Shown here one piece after another: positions 54,713 through 62,789 of a stretch of DNA of 64,000 nt. The notes under the pieces are model-generated. The model worked only from the letters and a program-made list of their open reading frames with translations, did no database searches and had not been told where the DNA came from. Location: the NCBI GenBank assembly GCA_036337295.1, contig JAYZEN010000012.1, positions 248,001 to 312,000 on the forward strand. Direction: 5' to 3'. Every line of letters begins with the position of its first letter. Positions within the stretch are counted from its first letter, which is position 1. The position numbers and the translations under genes are program-made. This stretch comes from Ketobacter sp036337295 (lineage in GTDB: Bacteria; Pseudomonadota; Gammaproteobacteria; Pseudomonadales; Ketobacteraceae).

Positions 54713-55425
54713 TAAACCGGCCCTGTTGTGGACAGCAGTTTATAACCGCCGCCGCGTACGGTGATCAGGCATTGCGGATGCTTGGGATCGGCTTCCAGTT
54801 TGCGCCGCAGTTTGGCGATATGAATATCCACCGTGCGGGTTTCAATGTTGAGGGTCTGATCGTAGCCCCAGACCTTGTGCAGCAACTCTTCCCGCGGCAC
54901 CGGCCGCTCGTTGTGCCGATGCAGGTACTGCAGAATTTCCATTTCGCGTTTGGTGAAGGCCGTAGTGGTATCGTTCTGCTGGCAGCACAAATTAACGCTG
55001 TCGATGGTGGTGCCATTGGCCAGATGAATTAAATGATCAGGCTGCTCTTCAAAGCCGGAACGCCGCAACACTGCTTGTACCCGCAGCACCAGCTGTGTGA
55101 TGGAAAAGGGCTTGGCGACATAGTCATCCGCGCCCAGGGATAAGCCATGGATAATGTCTTCATCGGTATTGCGGGCGGTGAGCATGATCACCGGCTGTTT
55201 GCGGTCCTGTTCCCGAATGGCGGCGCAGAGGCTGTAACCGTCCTGTTTGGGCAGCATGACGTCCAGCAGGATCATGTCAAAAGCTCCGCTCAGGGCTTTG
55301 TGCAGACCGCTGTCACCGTCTTCGGCATAGTCCACGTCAAAGCCATGAAAGGTGAATACGTCCACCAGACCGGTGCGGATGGCCGGTTCGTCCTCCACCA
55401 CCAGTAATCTGGGCTTGTGCGGCAC
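54712..55425 (-). CDS. OmpR/PhoB-type response regulator
   Basis: The 237-residue protein has a receiver with phosphoacceptor D55 (MILLDVMLPKQDG) and a C-terminal winged helix (about 150-232, FTKREMEILQYLHRHNERPVPREELLHKVWGYD). Its GTG start at 55425 has GGAGAA upstream. It is cotranscribed with the following kinase. OmpR-type regulators bind direct repeats about 11 bp apart; two GTAAAC copies with that spacing lie in the divergent promoter region. Confidence 0.92.
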   Translation of the reverse strand: MPHKPRLLVVEDEPAIRTGLVDVFTFHGFDVDYAEDGDSGLHKALSGAFDMILLDVMLPKQDGYSLCAAIREQDRKQPVIMLTARNTDEDIIHGLSLGADDYVAKPFSITQLVLRVQAVLRRSGFEEQPDHLIHLANGTTIDSVNLCCQQNDTTTAFTKREMEILQYLHRHNERPVPREELLHKVWGYDQTLNIETRTVDIHIAKLRRKLEADPKHPQCLITVRGGGYKLLSTTGPV

Positions 55426-55483
55426 TGCTGTTCTCCATTGCGAATATTCTCATCATCCTAGCAAGCCAGCCCGATGGCTGCAC

Positions 55484-55500
55484 GTAAACTTTTTGTAAAC
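55484..55500. promoter_or_regulatory. GTAAAC direct repeat, candidate response-regulator site
   Basis: GTAAAC occurs at 55484-55489 and 55495-55500, start-to-start spacing 11 bp. This is the period used by OmpR/PhoB-type dimers. It sits between the regulator start (55425) and the PspA-like start (55627), so the regulator could control both directions. Confidence 0.5.
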
Positions 55501-55626
55501 CCGAGGGCCACAGGTTTTACCAAACTGTGCCTGATGTTTGCGCTGGCCAAGGCCTAGGATGTCCCTATGCCGAAACACTTAACTCACAACATCTCAACAA
55601 CACAAACTGGCGCAGGGAGATTTTAC

Positions 55627-56217
55627 ATGACCGTATTAAGTCGAATGGCAAGGCTGTTCAGGGCCGATCTGCACGGCCTGTTGGATCAGATCGAAGAACC
55701 GGACCTGTTGTTGAAGCAGGCCCTGCGGGAAATGGAGGCGGAACACCGGGTGCTGACGGATCAGGCCGACTCACTGCAACGGCAGAATGCCCGGTTGCAG
55801 CAATCCAGGCAGCGGCAGCAACAGGAATTGGCGCAACTGCAGGATGATCTGGCGTTGTGCCTGGCCCAGCACAATGACGATCTGGCTCGAGCCCTGTTGC
55901 GCAAACAACTGGTGCTGCAGCGCAACCTGGAAGGCTGTGCGCTGCAGCTGGAAGCTAACCAGAAGCAGCACCAACGCGTTGCCACGCAGGTGGAGCAACA
56001 ACGTTCGGAGCTGGAGCGGATTCGGCAACAGGCACAGCAACTGGATGCCAATAAAAGCGGAATGGGCCCGAGTGTGACAACGGCTTTGGACACTGTGACC
56101 GACGCTGAGGTGGAAGTGGCTCTGTTGCGGGCCAAAGCGCAATTCCAAACACGAGTCGCCCAGTCGCACCCTGATAGGGAGCATTCAAACACGACTGATC
56201 AGGAAGGTGCGCAATGA
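55627..56217 (+). CDS. PspA/IM30-like protein
   Basis: The 196-residue protein is almost all coiled coil. Its first helix resembles PspA helix 1 (MTVLSRMARLFRADLHGLLDQIEEPDLLLKQALREME), followed by long heptad repeats rich in Gln/Leu/Arg (about 40-150). PspA/IM30 proteins bind and stabilise stressed inner membranes, some forming ESCRT-III-like polymers. It is shorter than E. coli PspA (222). The frame opens at 55567, but GGAGA before the ATG at 55627 sets the start. It overlaps the next gene by 4 bases. Confidence 0.85.
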   Translation: MTVLSRMARLFRADLHGLLDQIEEPDLLLKQALREMEAEHRVLTDQADSLQRQNARLQQSRQRQQQELAQLQDDLALCLAQHNDDLARALLRKQLVLQRNLEGCALQLEANQKQHQRVATQVEQQRSELERIRQQAQQLDANKSGMGPSVTTALDTVTDAEVEVALLRAKAQFQTRVAQSHPDREHSNTTDQEGAQ

Positions 56218-56783
56218 ACCGCAATGGCTTCCTGGCGAACATCGGGTTTGCCCTCCTTATGAGTGGCCTGGGAACCGGCCTGTTCTATCTCGCCGCAACC
56301 TGGCTGTTGTCCTGGATGGCATTGCTGGCGGTGCTGGTGGTATTGGCGGCTTGTTATCTGGTTTGGTTGCTGTATTGCCACGGCAGCCGTCGTGGAATCG
56401 CCTGGGTGGTGTTGAGTTGGAGTGCAGTCAGCCTGTTGTTGTTGCTGTTGGGCGGTGGAGCCCTGGCTGCGGCGCTGGCGTTTACGATGGTGGTGTGGCT
56501 TACCCGCAGCGGTCTGCGTTATTCCCAGGGGCCGTATCGGGCGGTGAAAGCCCTGCTGGACGGTGGCATCAGTCTGGCAGCGCTGATGCTGTCCCTGTGG
56601 GTTGCACAACAAACCCACTCCCTGGCCCTCACGCTGTGGACCTACTTCTTTATTCAGGCCCTGTTGTTCCTGGTTCCCGCCGCGGGTTCTCCAGGCCACG
56701 GTGCCCAGGCTGTAAATCGCTTCGACCAAGCCAGGGGCAACGCGGAACGGGCACTGCGTCAACTGCAATCACAACACTCGTAA
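56214..56783 (+). CDS. Small integral membrane protein of the PspA/VWA operon
   Basis: The 189-residue protein has about 5 hydrophobic helices (near residues 10-30, 32-55, 60-80, 82-105 and 120-150), a short basic loop and a soluble Ala/Gln-rich tail. I do not recognise the family. It overlaps the PspA-like gene by 4 bases (ATGA) and precedes the VWA gene by 35 bases, so all three are likely cotranscribed. It may anchor the PspA-like protein at the membrane. Confidence 0.72.
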   Translation: MNRNGFLANIGFALLMSGLGTGLFYLAATWLLSWMALLAVLVVLAACYLVWLLYCHGSRRGIAWVVLSWSAVSLLLLLLGGGALAAALAFTMVVWLTRSGLRYSQGPYRAVKALLDGGISLAALMLSLWVAQQTHSLALTLWTYFFIQALLFLVPAAGSPGHGAQAVNRFDQARGNAERALRQLQSQHS

Positions 56784-56818
56784 TCACGTCACTCGAAATC
56801 GATTCAAGGAGAATTCCC

Positions 56819-58066
56819 ATGCCTATTACAATGAAACCCCTGCTTCTGGCCGGTCTGTTTGGGATCGGCACGGCGGCCGCCGTCGCCATGAACCTGGTGG
56901 TTGAGCCCATACCTCATACACCGATGGCTAATCCAACCCAGCCACTGCCGGCAGATCCGCTCACTCATCACCAGATCCATAACCAGGCCCATAACCAAAT
57001 CCAGCGGCCCCAGGTGGAAGTGGTGTTTGTGCTGGACACCACCAGCAGTATGAGCGGCCTTATCGACGCCGCCAAAAACAACATCTGGTCCATTGCCTCC
57101 TCCATGGCGTCCGCCGACCCCGAGCCGGACATGCGGATGGGGTTGGTGGCGTTTCGCGACCGGGGTGATGCGTATGTCACCCGGGTCTTGGATCTGTCCC
57201 AGGATCTGGACGCCATGTACCTTGCCCTGTCCAACTTCAGGGCCCAGGGCGGTGGCGATGGCCCGGAAAGTGTGAACGCAGCACTGTACGCGGCGGTGAA
57301 CAACATGGCCTGGAGCCAGGATGAACAAACCTACAGAGTGATTTTTCTGGTGGGGGATGCGCCGCCCCACATGGATTACGCTGACGAGCCCCAGTACCCG
57401 GCGATCATTGAGCAGGCCAGAGCCAAAGGCATCGTGGTGAACTGCATTCAGGCGGGCAATCAGGCCAATACCCGCAAAGTGTGGCAGCAGATTGCCAGTT
57501 TGAATCAGGGTGAATTCTTCCAGGTGGAGCAGGGTGGTAACGCGATTGCTGTGACCACACCATTTGATGAGCAAATCGCCCGGCTGTCACGGGAGCTGGA
57601 TGCCACCAAACTGTTCTACGGCAGCGAGGAAAAGCGTCAGCGCCTGCAAGAAAAAGAGAAAGCCTCCCGGCAATTGTTCGCTTCGGTTCCGGCGTCAGTG
57701 CAGGCCAAGCGGGCAGAGTATAATACCAAGGCTGCGGGCGCCGACAACCTGTTTGCCGACAGCGAATTGGTGGAGGATGTTGCCAGCGGGCGGGTGGAGT
57801 TGGATGCCCTGCCGGAACAATCCCTGCCGGAGCCTCTGCTTGGGTTGGATAAGGATGAACGAAAAAAGCAGGTGCAGCAAACCGCAGAGAAACGTCAGCA
57901 GCTGCAGGCAGAAATCGCCGAGCTGGGCAAGCAGCGGCAGGCTTATATTGCGGATCAATTGAAATCCGATGACGTGGCACAATCCCTGGATGGCAAGATC
58001 TATGAAGCCATTCGTTCCCAGGCCGGCAGCAAAGGCTTGCAGTACGAATCCGGCCCTTCCTTCTGA
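56819..58066 (+). CDS. VWA-domain periplasmic or exported protein
   Basis: The 415-residue protein has a hydrophobic signal-like N-terminus (residues 5-27) and a His/Gln-rich linker. A von Willebrand A domain (about 65-270) follows with MIDAS motif DTTSSMS starting at D73, plus GDGPESV and LVGDAPPHMDY. The C-terminal part is helical, charged and coiled-coil-like (about 270-395). AAGGAG lies upstream of the ATG; the frame continues far upstream, but that part overlaps the membrane protein and is a shadow. VWA proteins of this kind bind metal and partner proteins. Here it joins PspA-like and membrane genes in a putative envelope module. Confidence 0.85.
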   Translation: MPITMKPLLLAGLFGIGTAAAVAMNLVVEPIPHTPMANPTQPLPADPLTHHQIHNQAHNQIQRPQVEVVFVLDTTSSMSGLIDAAKNNIWSIASSMASADPEPDMRMGLVAFRDRGDAYVTRVLDLSQDLDAMYLALSNFRAQGGGDGPESVNAALYAAVNNMAWSQDEQTYRVIFLVGDAPPHMDYADEPQYPAIIEQARAKGIVVNCIQAGNQANTRKVWQQIASLNQGEFFQVEQGGNAIAVTTPFDEQIARLSRELDATKLFYGSEEKRQRLQEKEKASRQLFASVPASVQAKRAEYNTKAAGADNLFADSELVEDVASGRVELDALPEQSLPEPLLGLDKDERKKQVQQTAEKRQQLQAEIAELGKQRQAYIADQLKSDDVAQSLDGKIYEAIRSQAGSKGLQYESGPSF

Positions 58067-58077
58067 CGGGCATCAAT

Positions 58078-58118
58078 ACCGGGGAAGGTATCGCAAGACT
58101 CCGCGGGCCTTTCCCGGT
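58078..58118. other. Inverted repeat after the VWA gene
   Basis: ACCGGGGAAGG (58078-58088) pairs with CCTTTCCCGGT (58108-58118) at 10 of 11 positions across a 19-base loop. It follows the VWA stop by 12 bases and precedes cbiZ. No U-tract follows, so it may be a weak terminator or an RNA stability element. Confidence 0.4.
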
Positions 58119-58224
58119 AAGCTTTATCCTTTCTTGAACCTTAACCCTGCGCGTGCTCATTGTTGGCGTAGCGATGCCCCGATTTGCTGCACCTGAACCA
58201 TTAGTATATAGGAATAGCGTATAC

Positions 58225-58965
58225 ATGTCTGAATTCGACCCACCAACCTGGTATCGCGTGAACCACACTGCGGACTGCCTGTGGGTGGAGCTGCTGGATG
58301 GCCGGCACCGGGTGTTGAGCTCCGCTGTTCTGAACGGAGGCCTGGTTGAGGCGGAACATGTGTTGAACTTCAAGGTGCCGCGCCATTTCGAAGGTGATGA
58401 GTCCCCGGCCGATACCCTGCGCGGGGTTGCTTCCAGGCTGGGTGACAGTGACAGTAACGGAGACAGTGGCCAGTGGGTGGGCATGATGACGGCGGCTTCC
58501 ATGGATTCCATGCGTTACCGCCGGGAGGTGGTGCAAGGGGTTGAACTGGCGGTGCTGGTGACCTGTGGTCTGGATAATGCGCGCCGGGTTGGCGACGCTG
58601 CTGAGCATCGCGCGATGTTGACGGCGGCTGAACCGCATGGCGTGGGCAGCATCGAAATCGGCACCATTAATACTATATTGCTGTGTTCTGTTGCCTTGTC
58701 CACCTCCGCCATGGTGGAGGCTGTGCAGATGATCACCGAGGCAAAAACCGCCGCCCTGGTGACGGCGGGCATCAGCAGTCCCGTGTCCGGGGCGCTGGCC
58801 ACCGGTACCGGTACGGACGCGGTGGCCGTGGTGTCCGGGCGTGGCCAGGAGCGGGTGCATTATTGTGGCAAGCACGTTCTCTTTGGTGAAGTGCTGGGGC
58901 GCATTACGTTCAATGCCGTGCTCGATTCGATTGCCTGGTACCGGTCGCCGGGGCAGTCAGGGTAA
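58225..58965 (+). CDS. cbiZ: Adenosylcobinamide amidohydrolase
   Basis: The 246-residue protein fits CbiZ: LLDGRHRVLSSAVLNGG near the start, VGMMTAASMDSMRYRR (about 92-107), TCGLDNARRVGD, IGTINTILLCSVALSTSAMVEAVQMITEAKTAAL and STPVSG-like SSPVSGALATGTGTDAV. CbiZ cleaves the amide linking aminopropanol to cobyric acid in cobinamides so that they can be rebuilt into cobalamin. No other cobalamin gene is in the window. Upstream ATG/GTG codons reach 58153; the ATG at 58225 after AGGAAT is preferred but uncertain. Confidence 0.88.
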   Translation: MSEFDPPTWYRVNHTADCLWVELLDGRHRVLSSAVLNGGLVEAEHVLNFKVPRHFEGDESPADTLRGVASRLGDSDSNGDSGQWVGMMTAASMDSMRYRREVVQGVELAVLVTCGLDNARRVGDAAEHRAMLTAAEPHGVGSIEIGTINTILLCSVALSTSAMVEAVQMITEAKTAALVTAGISSPVSGALATGTGTDAVAVVSGRGQERVHYCGKHVLFGEVLGRITFNAVLDSIAWYRSPGQSG

Positions 58966-58994
58966 CGGATTGATGCCGAGGCTGGTGTGCAAAA

Positions 58995-60194
58995 TCACGT
59001 CGCATCATTCCATTGAGGAAACGGATCACTCAGGGTTGCCCAATAATCCCTACCTTTCAATAACTCGTTTTCTGATAATAGACAATCATCAAGGGCTTGC
59101 GTTATTGCCGCTCGATCCAGGCCCTGACCGATGAACACCAATTCCTGCCGCATGTCACCAAACGGCTCGACCCAGTGCTTTTGGATCGAGGCCAGGTGTT
59201 CTTCATCGGCCGGCCAGTGTTTTCTGGGAACGGATTTCCAGAACATACCCGCGAAACCATGGCGTGCGATGCCTCCGGCCTGGCTCCACTGGCCGGCGAA
59301 CTCCGGGCGCGAGGCCAGCCAAAAATAACCCTTGGAGCGGATCAATTTTCCATACGCCTGGGTGTTGTGGAGAAACTGATAGAACTTTTCCGGATGGAAC
59401 GGGCGCCGGGCCAAGTAACTGAAACTGCCAATTCCGTATTCTTCGGTTTCTGGCACGTGTTCCCCACGCATTTCTTTGAGCCAGCCTGGGGCTTGTTGCG
59501 CTCGAGCAAAATTGAAACGGCCGGTATTGAGTACATCGTCAACATCCACTTTGCCCTGGCTGATGGGAATGATATCGGAATGGGTGTTGAGCGTTTTGAG
59601 AACGGCGATCAAGTGCTCGATATCAGACGTTTCTACCAAATCCGTTTTACTGATCAGAAGCACATCCGCGAACTCAACCTGATCAACCAGCAGGTCCGCT
59701 ACACTGCGTTCGTCTTCTTCACCCAGAAATTCCCCGGTTTCCCGCAAGTGCTTGGCGCCGTAGTAATCCTGCAAGAAGTTGACGGCATCTACCACGGTGA
59801 CCATGGTGTCCAGCGTTGCCACATCCGAGAGTGATACCCCGTTTTCATCAGCAAAGGTGAAGGTCTCTGCAACCGGTAAGGGCTCAGAGATGCCCGTCGA
59901 TTCAATTACCAGGTAGTCAAACCTGCCGTCTTTGGCCAGCTTGTTGATCTCCAGCAGTAGATCTTCGCGCAGGGTACAACAGATGCAGCCATTGCTCATT
60001 TCCACCAATTTTTCCTCTTTATGGCTTAACGCAACCTCGTTCTGAACAATGGCGGCATCGATATTGATTTCGCTCATATCGTTAACAATAACCGCTACCC
60101 GTTTGCCCTGTCGATTATTGAGGATATGGCTGAGAACCGTTGTTTTTCCGGCGCCAAGAAAACCGGAAAGCACGGTCACAGGCAGTTGAGTCAT
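58995..60194 (-). CDS. CobW-family GTPase, zinc chaperone type (ZigA/YciC-like)
   Basis: The 399-residue G3E GTPase has Walker A GFLGAGKTT (residues 11-19), the metal motif C70-I-C72-C73 (NGCICCTLRE), ESTGISEPLP, G4 SKTDL and a C-terminal CobW_C domain (about 255-360). COG0523 proteins of this class deliver zinc to client enzymes under zinc limitation and are usually Zur-controlled. The adjacent palindrome at 60266-60287 overlaps a TATAAT -10 on this strand and supports that. It is divergent from the AztD-like gene. Confidence 0.9.
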   Translation of the reverse strand: MTQLPVTVLSGFLGAGKTTVLSHILNNRQGKRVAVIVNDMSEINIDAAIVQNEVALSHKEEKLVEMSNGCICCTLREDLLLEINKLAKDGRFDYLVIESTGISEPLPVAETFTFADENGVSLSDVATLDTMVTVVDAVNFLQDYYGAKHLRETGEFLGEEDERSVADLLVDQVEFADVLLISKTDLVETSDIEHLIAVLKTLNTHSDIIPISQGKVDVDDVLNTGRFNFARAQQAPGWLKEMRGEHVPETEEYGIGSFSYLARRPFHPEKFYQFLHNTQAYGKLIRSKGYFWLASRPEFAGQWSQAGGIARHGFAGMFWKSVPRKHWPADEEHLASIQKHWVEPFGDMRQELVFIGQGLDRAAITQALDDCLLSENELLKGRDYWATLSDPFPQWNDAT

Positions 60195-60265
60195 GGGGTG
60201 AACTCCATTGAGTAGTGGCTACTCGCAAACCAAGGTAAGTGATATAAGTGTATTTACTTTTGCAA

Positions 60266-60287
60266 AAGATACATTATATCATATCTT
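60266..60287. promoter_or_regulatory. Candidate Zur-binding palindrome
   Basis: AAGATA (60266-60271) and TATCTT (60282-60287) are perfect inverted arms around an AT-rich centre; 16 of 22 positions are palindromic. The minus strand carries TATAAT (complement of 60273-60278) within it, so a bound repressor would block the CobW-family promoter. Size and AT-rich centre are like gammaproteobacterial Zur boxes, and flanking genes are zinc genes. No zur gene is visible. Confidence 0.55.
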
Positions 60288-60358
60288 AAATAAAGTCGTG
60301 GCCTGATGCTGCATCAGCAAAGTCAATCAACACTTTCATGTCAATTGCGAGACCAAAT

Positions 60359-61639
60359 ATGAGTAAGTACAAATTCTTGGGGAAAATGGCCCTGCTGGTA
60401 TCAACATCGGGTCTGCTGCTCACTGGTTGCGGCGGCGGCTCTTCATCAAACGGAGAAGGGTCAGATCATCGGCATACGGATACCGAGGTGGAGTCCGCCG
60501 GAAGGCTGGTGCTTTATGATCAAGACAATGCTGCTCTCAAAGTGCTGGATCTGAGCAGCGGCAGGGTATTGGACAGTCACCCGATAACCGGGGAGGCGCC
60601 GCGGCTTTACGCCAGTCCGGGGCAGCGTTTTGCTGTTATTCTACAGCGCACAGAAGGGCTGGTGTCCTTTTTAGACAGCGGACTCTATGTGGAAGACCAC
60701 GGCGACCATATGCATGAGTACGCAGAGGATCCGTCGATGTTGAATTTTTCTCTTAACGGTAGCAGGCCCACCCATTACACCGTGCACGCTGACCATGCAG
60801 CGATTTTCAACGATGCGCAAGCGGGCCTTGCGTCGTCCGTTATGTTGCTGTCTGAGGCGGGCATCTCTGCAGGTCAGATGGATGCAGAGCTGGGTTTGAC
60901 GAATAACATGCACGGTGTGGCCAAGCTGGTTGGAGACCGCTTGTTTGTAACCTATCGTGATCCTTCCATAATTGACACTACATTGCCTGCTGCTGTGGAA
61001 CGGTATCAGTATGCTGGCGGTGTTTTCAGTTTTGAACAGCGCTATGAAGAACCCTGTCCCGGGCTTCACGGCAGTGCAGCCACAGACCGTTATGTGGTCT
61101 TTGGCTGCAGTGATGGTGTGTTGATGATGGACCTGACTCAGCCAGGTTATCCCGCCAGTAAGTTGGGTAATCCCGCGTCTTTGTTGCCGGACGCTCGTAT
61201 TGGTTCAGTCTACTCACACCATGATGTGAATGAGTTTGTCGGCGTCGCCGGAAGCCAGTTTTATGTCATGGATATGACTAACGCGGCTGATCCCTATCAG
61301 GAATTGGTGCTGCCGGTCGGCGTCTCGCGTGTGTCCCAGGGCTTCAATGCGACGGGAACGGCTTTCTACATTCTTGGTGACGACGGTAATCTCTACCTGT
61401 ATGACGTCCAGTCCGATTGGACGGCTGCTCCAGCAGTGGCGGTGACTGAGGCAGTTACCACTGATGTGATCAACCCGGTGGTAGCCGTGGCGTTCAATGA
61501 TGACCGGCTCTATGTGCTCAACACCCATGGTGAATCCGTTGCTGAGGTAAACAGCGTCACCGGCGCTACCATCAGAACGCTGGCCCTGGATTTCACAGCT
61601 TCAAACCTGGTCTGGTTAGGGCTCCATGAGCAGCATTGA
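60359..61639 (+). CDS. AztD-like periplasmic zinc metallochaperone (beta-propeller lipoprotein)
   Basis: The 426-residue lipoprotein has lipobox LTGC, C24, then a His-containing linker (DHRHTDTE) and beta-propeller-like blades. The motif VEDHGDHMHEYAEDP (about residue 107) matches the zinc-binding DHGDHxH segment of AztD, the chaperone that loads zinc onto the AztC substrate-binding protein. ATG at 60338 is also in frame; 60359 gives a shorter, better signal. It is first in a run with a porin-like protein and a zinc-type substrate-binding protein. Lipid attachment is unusual for AztD, so this is a variant. Confidence 0.8.
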   Translation: MSKYKFLGKMALLVSTSGLLLTGCGGGSSSNGEGSDHRHTDTEVESAGRLVLYDQDNAALKVLDLSSGRVLDSHPITGEAPRLYASPGQRFAVILQRTEGLVSFLDSGLYVEDHGDHMHEYAEDPSMLNFSLNGSRPTHYTVHADHAAIFNDAQAGLASSVMLLSEAGISAGQMDAELGLTNNMHGVAKLVGDRLFVTYRDPSIIDTTLPAAVERYQYAGGVFSFEQRYEEPCPGLHGSAATDRYVVFGCSDGVLMMDLTQPGYPASKLGNPASLLPDARIGSVYSHHDVNEFVGVAGSQFYVMDMTNAADPYQELVLPVGVSRVSQGFNATGTAFYILGDDGNLYLYDVQSDWTAAPAVAVTEAVTTDVINPVVAVAFNDDRLYVLNTHGESVAEVNSVTGATIRTLALDFTASNLVWLGLHEQH

Positions 61640-62789
61640 TATGACAATTTGCAAGCCCTTGTCGGGCCAAAACACGAGGTGGTTGTCCGGCGTTTTGTTG
61701 TCGGGGTGGGTTTGTTGTGTATGCGCAAACCCGTTCAATCCGGACATTAGTCTGATTCTGGATGGCATCTACAAAACTGAAAATACTGCGCTGTCGGAGT
61801 ATGAAAGTGGCTTTGGCCTCGGTCATACAGAGCTGTCGATGCGGGGCGCAGTGGATGATCAGTTTTATGGGAGCTTATCCGCCGTGTTGGAAAGTCATGC
61901 CGGCGCAACAGAAGTAGAGTTGGAGGAAGTCTATATCAATACCATCGGATTGCCTGCGGGCCTGGATATTCGAGCTGGTCGTTTTCTCTCCCAGATTGGC
62001 TATCTGAATTCCCATCATACCCATAGTGATCTGTTCACCGAACGACCAGCGGTGTATCGAGCGTTGCTGGGGGCGCACTATTTTGATGATGGCGTCCGTA
62101 TGAACGTGCTGTTGCCGACACCGTTCTACTGGCGTATGGGTGTGGAAGCGTTCAATGGCCGTCTGTTGACTGGTGGCGAAAGCACTGATGACATCGGCGT
62201 ATATACGCTTAACTCACGTTGGGGTGGAGATTTTTTGGGGTCGAACAGTTGGCAGTTGGGGGTGTCATGGCTCAAAAACTGGCACGATCCGGTGGAAGAA
62301 GCCGAGGATCATGATGATGGCGAGGATGGGCATGATCCTGACGGGCACGCTCACTCTCATGACGCAGCCTACAGTGGTGAGAACATGTTCATAGCCGATG
62401 CTGTTTGGAAATGGGCGCCCCATGGCAATGCCCAACTTGGTCAACTGATCTTGGCAGGTGAATATTTTTATGTGGATGACTTGAATGAGTATGCCACCGA
62501 TGATGATTTCAATGAAGGTTGGTACGCGTCGGTGGTGTATCGTTTCAATCCTCGATGGTCCGCTGGTGTGCGCTACGGCAATGTGGAGTTGAAAGAAATT
62601 CATGGAGATCACTTTCATGATCAGCAATTGGAGGAGGGCAACGTGATGCTGGCGTGGTCGCCATCCCATTTCTCTACGGTTCGTTTGCAATACACCAATC
62701 AACAGGGCGAGGGGTTCGATGAACTCAACGATGCCATCACGCTACAGTATGTAATGTCATTAGGAGCGCACGGTGCTCATGAATTTTAA
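61626..62789 (+). CDS. Outer membrane porin-like protein with His/Asp-rich loop
   Basis: The 387-residue protein has a signal peptide ending near VCAN and then amphipathic beta strands, as in an outer membrane barrel. A loop about residues 218-248 is strongly acidic and His-rich (EEAEDHDDGEDGHDPDGHAHS), and a second His cluster is HGDHFHDQQ (about 330); both could bind zinc. It overlaps the AztD-like gene by 14 bases and the substrate-binding gene by 17, so the three are coupled. ATG at 61641 is an alternative start. I infer a zinc-uptake porin; no proven homologue is recalled. Confidence 0.72.
   Translation: MSSIDMTICKPLSGQNTRWLSGVLLSGWVCCVCANPFNPDISLILDGIYKTENTALSEYESGFGLGHTELSMRGAVDDQFYGSLSAVLESHAGATEVELEEVYINTIGLPAGLDIRAGRFLSQIGYLNSHHTHSDLFTERPAVYRALLGAHYFDDGVRMNVLLPTPFYWRMGVEAFNGRLLTGGESTDDIGVYTLNSRWGGDFLGSNSWQLGVSWLKNWHDPVEEAEDHDDGEDGHDPDGHAHSHDAAYSGENMFIADAVWKWAPHGNAQLGQLILAGEYFYVDDLNEYATDDDFNEGWYASVVYRFNPRWSAGVRYGNVELKEIHGDHFHDQQLEEGNVMLAWSPSHFSTVRLQYTNQQGEGFDELNDAITLQYVMSLGAHGAHEF

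Noticed and set aside
56207..56818. Upstream extension of the VWA reading frame
   Set aside because: It overlaps the membrane protein in another frame and the PspA-like stop; the ATG at 56819 has AAGGAG and a signal-like start.
52625..58066. Marine proteobacterial dedicated sortase system
   Set aside because: The kinase/regulator plus VWA layout recalled it, but there is no sortase, no LPxTG-type sorting end on the VWA protein and no OmpA-type partner.
58067..58224. Cobalamin riboswitch upstream of cbiZ
   Set aside because: No B12-box GCCACTG or the usual core; only a simple inverted repeat is present.
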